From NCBI GenBank assembly GCA_039184415.1, contig JBCDBB010000045.1, forward strand, positions 1-24,562: a DNA stretch of 24,562 nt, in the 5' to 3' direction. The translations under genes and the position numbers were made by a program. The notes under the pieces were generated by a model. The model was not told where the DNA came from, ran no database searches, and saw only the letters and a program-made list of their open reading frames with translations. This document shows, in pieces, positions 14,112 through 20,850 of the stretch; positions within the stretch are counted from its first letter, which is position 1, and every line of letters begins with the position of its first letter. This DNA is from JANSYP01 sp039184415 (GTDB lineage Bacteria > Pseudomonadota > Alphaproteobacteria > Rhodobacterales > Rhodobacteraceae).

Positions 14112-14576
14112 GTGTCCGCTCCAGAGACAAAGGACGGCTCGGCGCATATCGAGCTCGATCCCAACCACGAAGATCCGATCGTCAGAAATTGCAATCTGCT
14201 CATCCGGCATGCCGTCAGGGTGATGTCGGTCTTCATGGTCGTGGTGATCGGGTTCGCCGTGATCGACGCCGGGTATTCCTTCTACACCAAGCTGATCAAT
14301 CCGCCGATGCTGATCCTCGATGTGAGCGACATCCTCGAAGTCTTCGCAGCCGCTCTGGTCGTGCTGATCGCCATCGAGATTTACACGAATGTGACCCTCT
14401 ACCTGACGGCCGATGTGATCCATGTGAAGCTTGTCGTCGCCACCGCCCTGATGGCGGTAGCCCGGAAAGTCATCACGCTGGACACGGCCAGCCTGGACCC
14501 GCTCTACTTCCTTGGATATTCGGGCCTCGGCCTCGCCTTCGGTGTCACCTACTGGCTGCTCTGGCGTGGCAAGTAA
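14112..14576 (+). CDS. PsiE-family inner-membrane protein
   Basis: The 154-residue protein has four predicted membrane helices: 'VMSVFMVVVIGFAVIDAGYS', 'ILEVFAAALVVLIAIEIYTN', 'VKLVVATALMAVARKVITL' and 'GYSGLGLAFGVTYWLLW'. The pattern, with the 'IEIYTNVTLYLTADVIHVKLVVATALMAVARKVI'-like region, is that of the phosphate-starvation-inducible PsiE family (PF06146). The start is GTG at 14112 because a perfect AAGGAGG lies a few bases upstream; the frame is open further up, but those codons overlap the previous gene in another frame. It is the last gene of the envelope operon, 70 bases after the preceding stop. The family's function is not known. No Pho box was recognised here. Confidence 0.85.
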   Translation: MSAPETKDGSAHIELDPNHEDPIVRNCNLLIRHAVRVMSVFMVVVIGFAVIDAGYSFYTKLINPPMLILDVSDILEVFAAALVVLIAIEIYTNVTLYLTADVIHVKLVVATALMAVARKVITLDTASLDPLYFLGYSGLGLAFGVTYWLLWRGK

Positions 14577-14912
14577 CTGTCGCGGCGCAGCGTTCTCGTA
14601 GCTTGTCATCACCGTCTGGCCGATTGCTCCCTAGGCTTGCGGCATGCGGGTTGGCGGTGCGTGTCACCTTCGCGACGGCGCGGGGCATGGTCTGTGGTCT
14701 GCGATCACGATGTCCCGCTCAGACATGGTACGCGTCAGCGCTCTCGGGACGCGTGGACCGCGGCGCGCCCGTCCAGAACCACCTGGCCGGCAAGCGCTCG
14801 GCCGCTTCCAAGCCGATGACCCAACCGACGCCCGGGGCGATCGGCGTTCTCCGTCGGGCATTGCACCACCTATCTATCACATGATAGGTACCCGCCCTGT
14901 CAGTAGGAGAGC
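14577..14912. other. Gene-free stretch between PsiE-like and TetR genes
   Basis: No gene is supported on either strand; the frames present are short, overlapping and without family features. The stretch ends in the promoter/operator of the TetR gene. No clear terminator for the envelope operon was seen. Confidence 0.45.
14868..14889. promoter_or_regulatory. Probable TetR-family operator (nested dyads)
   Basis: The 22-base site is an inverted repeat of ACCTATC (14868-14874) and GATAGGT (14883-14889). Inside and overlapping it is a second perfect dyad, CTATCA-CA-TGATAG (14874-14887). It ends 23 bases before the TetR start codon, the usual place for an autoregulatory operator. The AT-rich core stands out from the flanking GC-rich DNA. 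Confidence 0.6.
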
Positions 14913-15422
14913 ATGGTGCCCGACCGGCGTGATGAGATCATGGATGTGGCCGAGAGGCTGATCCGGACCCATGGCTATAACGGGTTCTCCTTCCGCGAGA
15001 TCGCCGCCGAGGTGGGCGTCAAATCGGCCTCCGTACACTACCATTTCCCCACCAAGGCCGAGCTGTCGGCGGCCGTCGCCCGACGCTACCGCAAGACATT
15101 CGAGGCGAAGGTTCTGGACGCAGAGGCAAATGGCGGGAGCCCGGTGGCGGTGTGGCGGGACCTGTTCCGCAGAGCGCTCCGGGAGGACGGGCTGATGTGC
15201 CTGTGCGGCATTCTGGCCATTGAGGGCGACGCGCTGCCCGCGCCGGTCGCGGGCGAGGCGCGTGCCTTTCTGGACTATGGCATCCGCTCCATCGCCGAGG
15301 CCCCGGATCTGAACGACGCGGACGGGGCGCGTGTTCTGGCGCAGCTTGAGGGGGCGATGCTGCTTGCCCGGTCGTTCGGCGACCCGGGGCTTTTCGACCG
15401 GGCGACGCAGGATCTGGGGTGA
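14913..15422 (+). CDS. TetR/AcrR-family transcriptional regulator
   Basis: The 169-residue protein has the TetR N-terminal HTH at residues ~5-60 ('RRDEIMDVAERLIRTHGYNGFSFREIAAEVGVKSASVHYHFPTKAEL', recognition helix SASVHYHF). A short helical ligand domain with 'GLMCLCGILAIEGDALPAPV' follows. At 169 residues it is on the short side for the family. The start at 14913 has AGGAG a few bases upstream. No likely target gene is adjacent in a divergent position; the nearest genes are the PsiE-like gene upstream in the same direction and the amidotransferase convergent downstream. It probably represses itself and possibly distant targets. The two nearby Cys (C-L-C) could make it thiol- or electrophile-sensitive; this is a guess. 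Confidence 0.9.
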   Translation: MVPDRRDEIMDVAERLIRTHGYNGFSFREIAAEVGVKSASVHYHFPTKAELSAAVARRYRKTFEAKVLDAEANGGSPVAVWRDLFRRALREDGLMCLCGILAIEGDALPAPVAGEARAFLDYGIRSIAEAPDLNDADGARVLAQLEGAMLLARSFGDPGLFDRATQDLG

Positions 15423-15438
15423 GGGACGCCCGGCCGCG

Positions 15439-16176
15439 TCAGCCGTAGCGCGCCACGAAGCGGCGGAGCACTTCGGGCGGGACGCTCACCTGTTCCTTGC
15501 GGCAGGCCGCGGCCAGCGCGTCGGCCTCCTCGGGCGGGAAATAGCCCTTGTTGCGGTAGATCCGGATGCGGGTGACGAAGCTCTCGCCCGTGGCCTCCGG
15601 GTGGAACTGCGTCGCGTAGACATTTGATTTATAACGAATCATCTGCACCGGGCATGGGTCGGACGTGACGAGCGAGACCGCGCCCGGCGGGAGCTTTTCC
15701 ACCGCTTCCTTATGGCCGACAAGCGCCCGGAAGCTCTCGGGCTGTCCGGCCAGCAGCGGGTCGGCGCGGCCCGCATCGGTCAGTGCGCAATCGACGCCGC
15801 CCACGGGCTCGCCATAGCGGCCCTGCCCCATGCGTCCGCCGAGATGGGCGGTCAGCACGCCGAGCCCGTAGCAGCAGCCCATGAAGGGCAGGTCGCGGTC
15901 ACAGATCTCGGGCATGAGCGCGAGGGCCGCGGCCTCGACCCGGGCCTCCACCGCGCTCTTGGCCTCGGGCGGGTCGCTGACACAACCCGGCCCGCCGCCG
16001 ACGATGGTGCCGGCGAATCTCGCGAGATCGAGATCCTCGGGCACCGGGGCCTGGTCGAGCCGCACGCGACGGGCGCGCTCGGGCGCGAGCCCGCCGCGAT
16101 TGAGGATGTCGGCAAATTCCTCGTCGGCGGCCTCGTCCTCGGGCCGCAATTGCAGGATCAGGAAGGGCCGGGTCAC
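15439..16176 (-). CDS. Class I glutamine amidotransferase (GMP-synthase-like)
   Basis: The 245-residue stand-alone GATase-1 domain has a nucleophile elbow 'FMGCCYGLGVL' (Cys 102 by the G-x-C-x-G pattern) and catalytic 'TQFHPEAT' (His 192, Glu 194). The oxyanion-type 'GTIVGGGPGCVSDPP' precedes it. It resembles the GMP synthase amidotransferase domain but lacks the ATP pyrophosphatase part, so it is not a full GuaA. Many such proteins act on small thiols, amino acids or polyamines; the substrate is unknown here. The start is GTG 16176, overlapping the metZ stop as GTGA, so it is translated from the metZ transcript and placed behind the SAM-II riboswitch. A longer frame to 16938 is metZ read out of frame. 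Confidence 0.88.
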   Translation of the reverse strand: MTRPFLILQLRPEDEAADEEFADILNRGGLAPERARRVRLDQAPVPEDLDLARFAGTIVGGGPGCVSDPPEAKSAVEARVEAAALALMPEICDRDLPFMGCCYGLGVLTAHLGGRMGQGRYGEPVGGVDCALTDAGRADPLLAGQPESFRALVGHKEAVEKLPPGAVSLVTSDPCPVQMIRYKSNVYATQFHPEATGESFVTRIRIYRNKGYFPPEEADALAAACRKEQVSVPPEVLRRFVARYG

Positions 16177-17378
16177 GCAGCGTCGAGCGCGGCCTGCAGA
16201 TCGGCCAGCAGATCGCCCGCGTCCTCCAGCCCGCAGGAGAGCCGGATCAGGCCGGGCGTGATGCCAAGCGCGTCTTTCTGGTCGTCCGGCAAACGCTGGT
16301 GTGTCGTGGTCGCGGGGTGGGTGACGATGGATTTCGCATCGCCCAGATTGTTGGAGATGGTGAAGATCTGCAGCGCGTTCAGCACCCGGAAGGCGGCCTC
16401 CTGCCCGCCCTTGACGTCGATGGACAGGACCGTGCCGCCGCCTTCCATCTGTGCCGCCGCCGTCGCGGCCTGGGGGTGCGCGGCGAGGCCGGGATAGAGC
16501 ACGCGGGCGAGTTTCGGATGGGCCTCCAGCCCGCGGGCGAGATGGTCGGCGGTCGCGGCCTGAGCGCGCACGCGCAGGTCCAGCGTCTCGAGCCCCTTGA
16601 CCAGCAGCCAGGCGGTGAAGGGCGACATGGAGCCGCCCGTATGCTTCATGTAGGGCTCCACCGTGGCGCGGATGAAGTCGCGGGTCCCCAGGATCACGCC
16701 GCCCAGCACCCTGCCCTGCCCGTCGATATGTTTGGTGGCCGAATAGATCACCACGTCCGCGCCCAGATCGAGCGAGCGCTGGAGGATCGGCGTGGCGAAG
16801 ACATTGTCCACCAGCACCGTCGCGCCCACGGCACGGGCGAGGTCCGCCACCGCGCTGATATCGATCACCTCGAGCGTGGGGTTGGAGATGGCTTCGAGAA
16901 ACACGGCGCGGGTCGTCGGGCGGATCGCGGCGCGCCACTGGTCGAGATCGGTGCCGTCGACGAAGCTGACCTCCACCCCGAAACGGGTCAGCACATCCTC
17001 CAGCACATAGAGACAGGAGCCGAAGAGCGCGCGCGACGAGACGACATGGTCGCCCGCCTTCAGCATCGACATCAGCGCGCCCGAGACGGCGGCCATACCG
17101 CTGGCGGTGGCGAAGGCATCCTCGGCCCCTTCGAGCGTCGCGATGCGTTCCTCGAACATGGCCACGGTCGGGTTGCCGTAACGCGCATAGATGAATTCGT
17201 CGTCGCCCGCCGAGATGAAGCGCGCCTCGGCCTGCTCGGCGCTGTCATAGACGAAGCCCTGGGTCAGGAACAGTGCCTCGGACACCTCGCCATACTGGCT
17301 ACGGCGGGTCCCGGCATGGACAAGGTTGGTGCGCGTGGCGCGGGGTCGGGTCGGGTTGCGGCGCAGATCGTCGGCCAT
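16173..17378 (-). CDS. metZ: O-succinylhomoserine sulfhydrylase
   Basis: MetZ makes homocysteine from O-succinylhomoserine and sulfide in methionine synthesis, with PLP as cofactor. The 401 residues carry the Cys/Met-metabolism PLP fold (PF01053): 'FIYARYGNPTVAMFEERIA', 'ATASGMAAVSGALMSMLKAGDH', 'VLVDNVFATPILQ' (Asp 191 for the pyridine nitrogen), 'VIYSATKHIDGQGR' (Schiff-base Lys 216) and 'ISNNLGDAKSIVTHPATTTHQRL'. The start at 17378 ('MADDLRRNPTRPRATR') has AAGGAGAG upstream. The frame runs on to 17471, but that part is the riboswitch leader. It is regulated through the SAM-II element and promoter just upstream. Close relatives include cystathionine gamma-synthase; the leader and sequence favour MetZ. 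Confidence 0.94.
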   Translation of the reverse strand: MADDLRRNPTRPRATRTNLVHAGTRRSQYGEVSEALFLTQGFVYDSAEQAEARFISAGDDEFIYARYGNPTVAMFEERIATLEGAEDAFATASGMAAVSGALMSMLKAGDHVVSSRALFGSCLYVLEDVLTRFGVEVSFVDGTDLDQWRAAIRPTTRAVFLEAISNPTLEVIDISAVADLARAVGATVLVDNVFATPILQRSLDLGADVVIYSATKHIDGQGRVLGGVILGTRDFIRATVEPYMKHTGGSMSPFTAWLLVKGLETLDLRVRAQAATADHLARGLEAHPKLARVLYPGLAAHPQAATAAAQMEGGGTVLSIDVKGGQEAAFRVLNALQIFTISNNLGDAKSIVTHPATTTHQRLPDDQKDALGITPGLIRLSCGLEDAGDLLADLQAALDAA

Positions 17379-17426
17379 CGGGCTCTCCTTCAACTGTCCG
17401 GGTGAGACGCGGGCCGAAGGGCCGGA

Positions 17427-17483
17427 CCTCTTTAGCGGTGTGTTTAACGTGGCCCGCAATCCGGTAAACAAAGCGCCACGGGA
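17427..17483 (-). promoter_or_regulatory. SAM-II riboswitch
   Basis: On the minus strand the leader contains CCGTGGCGCTTTG, then a short loop region, then GGGCCACGTTAAACA and CACCGCTAAAGAGG. This is the hallmark of the SAM-II (metA-type) aptamer of alphaproteobacteria: P1 is CGTGG pairing with CCACG, followed by the conserved TTAAACA and CGCTAAAG segments that form the pseudoknot. Its 3' end lies about 48 bases before the metZ ATG, with AAGGAG between. SAM binding is expected to lower metZ (and the coupled amidotransferase) expression, probably by hiding the ribosome site. A small GGCC-CTTC-GGCC hairpin (17412-17423) sits between aptamer and ribosome site. Confidence 0.92.
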
Positions 17484-17486
17484 GGG

Positions 17487-17515
17487 TGCGTAGTGCAGGC
17501 TCTCGCGCTGGTCAA
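17487..17515 (-). promoter_or_regulatory. metZ promoter
   Basis: On the minus strand a -35-like TTGACC (17510-17515) is followed after 17 bases by a -10-like TACGCA (17487-17492). Transcription would start within a few bases of the SAM-II aptamer, as expected for a riboswitch leader. Confidence 0.6.
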
Positions 17516-17649
17516 GCGTGGCGGGCCGTGTCCCGCTGCGGAGAACCGCGTCGCTTACGCCCTGAAAGAGTCATTGGCCGGGGCCTTAACGGCGCAGCAG
17601 GCTCTGCCGACATGGGGCAAGGTTCACATGCGGAACTTTCGCGCGGGAC

Positions 17650-17664
17650 ATCACTGACAGTGAT
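17650..17664. repeat. Perfect inverted repeat ATCACT-GAC-AGTGAT
   Basis: A 6-3-6 dyad lies in the otherwise featureless stretch 17516-17716, between the MATE stop and the metZ promoter. It could be an operator or a weak terminator for the MATE gene (no T-run follows). Nothing else was seen in this stretch. Confidence 0.35.
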
Positions 17665-17716
17665 TCCTTCGCCGGGAGGAAACGGCCCCTTGCCGCGGGC
17701 CCGCCTCACCCGTCTG

Positions 17717-19072
17717 CTATCTCCTGGCCATCGAAAAATATCGCCACGTGAGGGCGGACGCCGCAATCGCAAGACCCGTGCCGTACCCGATCCAGACCCC
17801 GTTCGGGCCGAGGGCCATCACGAACCCCATGAGATAGCCGAGGGGCAATGAGACGATCCAGTAGCACACAAGCGTGATCATCACCGGGATGCGGTTGTCC
17901 ATCATGCCGCGCGCCGCGCCGAGCATGGTGCCCTGCACGCCATCGGCGATCTGCATAGCGGCCACGATGATGAACATCCCGGCGGCCAGCGACACGACCT
18001 CCGCATCCGCGGAGAGCAACCCCGCCAAGGCCCGTCCGCCGGCCAGGATGGCGAGCATGACGAGCGTCATCCAGACGATGATGAGACAGAGCGCAGCCTT
18101 GCCGATGGTGACGAGGCGGTCGCGTTCGCGGGCTCCGATCGCCTTGCCGACCCTGATCGAGACCGCAATCGAAACGCCCAAGGGAACCATGTAGAGCACG
18201 TTGCCGACCGATGCGACGATCTGGTTGGCGGCGAGGGCCGCGGCGCTGAACCATCCCATCAATAGACCCGCGACGGCATAGGAGCCGCCCTCGCCGATAT
18301 AGCCGGTGGCAATGGCGGAGCCTTCCCTGAGCTGCAGGGAAAGCTCCTTGCCGGTCCACTCGGTCGGCTGCCGCGCGGCGGCGGTGGAGGAGGCCTGCCG
18401 CCAGATGACCCAGGCCAGAACCAGCGATACGGTCTGCGACAGGAGGCTCGCCAGGCCAGCGCCCACCAGTCCGAGCCCGGACCAGTTCCCGACCCCGTGG
18501 ATCAGAATCTGGTTCGCCGGGATGTTGATTACCACCGCGACAAAGGCCAGGGACACGCCCAGCCAGGGCCGCTCGATCGCGTCGAACAGGGCCTTGAGCG
18601 CATAGAACATCGTATAGGGGATGAGCAGGAGGCTCATGGTGATCCAGTATCCCCCGATGACCTCCACCACCTCCCGTGGCTGGCCCAGGAGATCGAGGGC
18701 CGGTTCGACCGCCAGCATCAATCCGGCGCCCAGAACGCCGGTGGCCGTGGCGACGAGCATGCCGGTTTGGGTTGCCGCCGAAAGCGCCCATGGGCTGTCG
18801 CGACCATGGGCTTCGGCCATGCGGACGCCGATGATGGACACGAAGCCGTAGAGCGCGGAGTAGAAGATCAGGATGACCGATGCGGTAATCGAGGCCGCCG
18901 CCAGGGGAATCGTCCCCAGTGGCGCGATCATGATCGTATCGACAACGCCGATCAGTGTGATCGCGGCAAGCGAGATCACAATCGGAAAGCCAAGAGCAGC
19001 GAGCGCCCTGATCTCGGCCCAGAGCGACGGTCTGGAACCTGTTTCCCGGGAGTTGGTGGTTTGTGACGTCAC
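17717..19072 (-). CDS. MATE-family efflux transporter (NorM type)
   Basis: The 451-residue polytopic inner-membrane protein has about 12 hydrophobic helices in two repeats, the size and layout of the MATE family. MATE proteins export cationic drugs or metabolites in exchange for Na+ or H+. Recognisable parts are 'ALGFPIVISLAAITLIGVVDTIMI', 'GLGLVGAGLASLLSQTVSLVLAW', 'EGGSYAVAGLLMGWFSAAALAANQIV', 'VPLGVSIAVSIRVGKAIGA' (conserved in NorM/YdhE), 'AMQIADGVQGTMLGAARGMMD' and 'LPLGYLMGFVMALGPNGVWIGYGTGLAIAA'. It starts at GTG 19072 with GGAGG seven bases upstream. It appears to be a single-gene unit, and the substrate is unknown. Confidence 0.93.
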   Translation of the reverse strand: MTSQTTNSRETGSRPSLWAEIRALAALGFPIVISLAAITLIGVVDTIMIAPLGTIPLAAASITASVILIFYSALYGFVSIIGVRMAEAHGRDSPWALSAATQTGMLVATATGVLGAGLMLAVEPALDLLGQPREVVEVIGGYWITMSLLLIPYTMFYALKALFDAIERPWLGVSLAFVAVVINIPANQILIHGVGNWSGLGLVGAGLASLLSQTVSLVLAWVIWRQASSTAAARQPTEWTGKELSLQLREGSAIATGYIGEGGSYAVAGLLMGWFSAAALAANQIVASVGNVLYMVPLGVSIAVSIRVGKAIGARERDRLVTIGKAALCLIIVWMTLVMLAILAGGRALAGLLSADAEVVSLAAGMFIIVAAMQIADGVQGTMLGAARGMMDNRIPVMITLVCYWIVSLPLGYLMGFVMALGPNGVWIGYGTGLAIAASALTWRYFSMARR

Positions 19073-19443
19073 ACGAACACCTCCTCAAGAGTCCCTGGCC
19101 CTGACCCTTGAAAAAGATGTGTGTTTCACCAGCCATGCGGTGTGCGTTCACTGCTCAACTTGGCAAGCCTGCGCGAGAGTTCAAGTCCGCGGGCAGGAAG
19201 TAGGGGTTTGCCCGCCGGCCGCGGGCCATGGCCGCTTCTGCCCTCGCCGTGCAGAGCAGCGTCCGTCGCGATATCACATTCTCGCGGGCCGGGGTCGCAC
19301 TGGGCTATCGGAAGAGGGCGGGATAGTGTTCGTTTTGCGCCGAGTGGTGCTGTGTGTCGGCATCCTGAGGTCTAGATAGAACGGGTAGCCGGTGCCGTGT
19401 GGCGCGGGCCGCGCCCGCGCAGACGCTAAGAAAGGACCCCGCA
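19073..19443. other. Divergent gene-free stretch, MATE / glutathione transferase
   Basis: This gap separates the two divergent start codons and must hold both promoters, but no convincing -35/-10 pair was found. Frames in it lack family features. The notable element is a GC-rich hairpin close to the transferase start (listed separately). Confidence 0.45.
19402..19420 (+). repeat. GC-only hairpin in the glutathione transferase leader
   Basis: GCGCGGGC-CGC-GCCCGCGC is a perfect 8-3-8 inverted repeat made only of G and C, ending 23 bases before the ATG at 19444. If transcribed it would be very stable and could slow ribosome access or protect the 5' end. It is not followed by a T-run. Confidence 0.45.
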
Positions 19444-20157
19444 ATGACCCAGCCGATCGATCTGTATTACTGGCCCACACCGAACGGATGGAAGGCCGCA
19501 ATCGCGCTGGAAGAGATGGATCTCCGCTACGAGACGACGCTGGTGAACATCAACACGGGCGCGCAGTTCGAGCCGGAGTTCCTGAAGATCTCGCCCAACA
19601 ACCGGATGCCCGCCATCGTCGACCATGACGGGCCGGACGGGGCGCCGATCTCGGTCTTCGAGTCGGGTGCGATCCTGATGTATCTCGCGCGCAAGACGGG
19701 GCGCTTTTACGGCGCCAACGAGCGGGAGCGCGTCGCCGTCGAGGAATGGCTGATGTGGCAGAAGGGCGGCGTCGGCCCGATGGCCGGCCAGGCGCATCAT
19801 TTCCTGAAATATGCGCCCAACATGGATCCGCCCCAGGACCTGCCCTATGCCAAGGACCGCTATCACCGCGAGGTCGCGCGGCTCTACAGGGTGCTCGACA
19901 CGCGTCTGGCGGAGAATGAATGGGTGGCGGGGCCGGACTACACGATTGCCGACATGGCGATCTGGCCCTGGGCCCAGGGCTGGGACAAGGTCGGCCAGCA
20001 GCAGAGCATGGATGACAAGCCGCATATGAAACGCTGGCTCGATGCCTGCTGGGCGCGCCCGGCGGTACGTGCGGGACGGAACCTCCACGCGGAACTGCGC
20101 GACGAGACCGGCAAGGACCGCGCGGCGCAGGAGGTTCTCTTCAAGCGCCCCGCCTGA
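19444..20157 (+). CDS. Glutathione S-transferase family protein, YfcG-like
   Basis: The 237-residue protein has an N-terminal thioredoxin-fold GST domain: 'IDLYYWPTPNGWKAAIALEEMDLRYE', 'EFLKISPNNRMPAIVDHDG' with the cis-Pro, and 'VFESGAILMYLARKTG' with Glu-Ser contacting glutathione. An all-helical C-terminal domain follows ('EWLMWQKGGVGPMAGQAHHF', 'VAGPDYTIADMAIWPWAQGW'). The TPNG motif and the MWQKGGxGPMxGQxxHF block are those of the YfcG/Ure2-like group, which act as glutathione-dependent disulfide reductases or peroxidases in the cytoplasm. The start at 19444 has AAAGGA upstream. The stop codon lies within the first copy of an 18-bp tandem repeat, so the C-terminus may have been altered by repeat expansion. 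Confidence 0.92.
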   Translation: MTQPIDLYYWPTPNGWKAAIALEEMDLRYETTLVNINTGAQFEPEFLKISPNNRMPAIVDHDGPDGAPISVFESGAILMYLARKTGRFYGANERERVAVEEWLMWQKGGVGPMAGQAHHFLKYAPNMDPPQDLPYAKDRYHREVARLYRVLDTRLAENEWVAGPDYTIADMAIWPWAQGWDKVGQQQSMDDKPHMKRWLDACWARPAVRAGRNLHAELRDETGKDRAAQEVLFKRPA

Positions 20158-20204
20158 GGCCCAACCCTCGCCTGAGGCCCGCCCCTCGCCTGAAGCCCAG
20201 GCGG
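20151..20204. repeat. Three tandem 18-bp repeats across the GST stop codon
   Basis: Copies at 20151-20168, 20169-20186 and 20187-20204 share CGCCTGA(G/A)GCCC. The first contains the GST stop codon TGA (20155-20157). The third folds as CGCCTG-AAGCC-CAGGCG and could serve as a terminator between the convergent GST and yciB genes. In another frame the array would encode repeated P-S-P-E-A units. Confidence 0.65.
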
Positions 20205-20244
20205 CCTATCCCGAGGCCTGCCCGAGACCCGAACCCGGCGCCGC

Positions 20245-20850
20245 TCAGGCGGTGCCGTCCTCCTGCCAGTGGCGGCGGATCAGCCCGGCCTGGCTGATGA
20301 AGAAGAGCGCCATGGCGCCCATCTGGCCGAACGTGTCCCAAGCGACGAAGACATCGGTCGAGAAGTTGCGCCAGATGACCTCGTTGGCCGCGGCGACCAG
20401 AAAAAAGAAGACCATCAGCCGCCGGGTCAGCGCCATCCAGCCCACATGGCTGATCGGAATGGCGCTGTCGAGGATGTATTCCAGCCAGGACTGGCCGCGG
20501 AGCAGCCCGATGCCGAGGATGGCCCCGAAGGTCGAAAAGGCGAAGGTGCTCTTCATCTTGAAGAAGCGTTCGTCATTGAGAAAGACGGTCAGCCCGCCCA
20601 GTACGACGACCAGCACCAGCGTGAGGATCTGCATCTTCGAGACCGCCCCGGTGAGCCGGTAGAGCAGCCAGTTGGTGACGGCGATCAGCGGTACGAAGAG
20701 CGCCGTGACGATCACGAACCCCTCATAGTCGCGCCCGCCGAGGCTGATCGTGTGATCGCGCAACAGCAGGTAGCCTGCAAAAAAGGCCAGGAGCGGCCCC
20801 AGTTCAAGGACGCTTTTGAGGGTCGGGTTTGGCTCGGGTTGGTCGGTCAT
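20245..20850 (-). CDS. yciB: Inner-membrane septation protein YciB/IspZ
   Basis: The 201-residue polytopic inner-membrane protein matches the YciB/IspZ (septation protein A) family, linked in enterobacteria to cell envelope synthesis and division. Family blocks are 'LGPLLAFFAGYLLL', 'GGLTVFLNDERFFKMKSTFAFSTFGAILGIGLL' and 'NEVIWRNFSTDVFVAWDTFGQMGAMALFF'. The NDERFFKMK and NExxWRNFSTDxFV stretches are diagnostic. About six membrane helices are visible. The start at 20850 ('MTDQPEPNPTLKSV') has CGGAGC upstream; alternatives at 20871 and 20934 are less likely. It shares orientation with the ftsY segment, beside which this gene is often found in Rhodobacterales (recollection). Confidence 0.93.
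   Translation of the reverse strand: MTDQPEPNPTLKSVLELGPLLAFFAGYLLLRDHTISLGGRDYEGFVIVTALFVPLIAVTNWLLYRLTGAVSKMQILTLVLVVVLGGLTVFLNDERFFKMKSTFAFSTFGAILGIGLLRGQSWLEYILDSAIPISHVGWMALTRRLMVFFFLVAAANEVIWRNFSTDVFVAWDTFGQMGAMALFFISQAGLIRRHWQEDGTA

Noticed and set aside
14112..14576. Phosphate regulation of the PsiE-like gene
   Set aside because: No Pho box was recognised upstream, and the gene appears to be read from the envelope operon; the family name alone is not evidence.
15439..16176. GMP synthase (guaA)
   Set aside because: Only the amidotransferase domain is present; the ATP pyrophosphatase and dimerisation parts are absent.
15439..16938. A 499-residue fusion of an unknown N-terminal part to the glutamine amidotransferase
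   Set aside because: The N-terminal part is metZ read out of frame; a GTG start at 16176 overlapping the metZ stop explains the amidotransferase alone.
16299..17405. A 368-codon plus frame opposite metZ
   Set aside because: It is a shadow of metZ, rich in Gly/Arg/His, with no domain.
17706..19151. A 481-codon minus frame covering the MATE gene
   Set aside because: It is the neighbouring frame of the MATE gene, whose hydrophobic helices and family motifs are unmistakable; this frame encodes Arg/His/Gly-rich low-complexity sequence.
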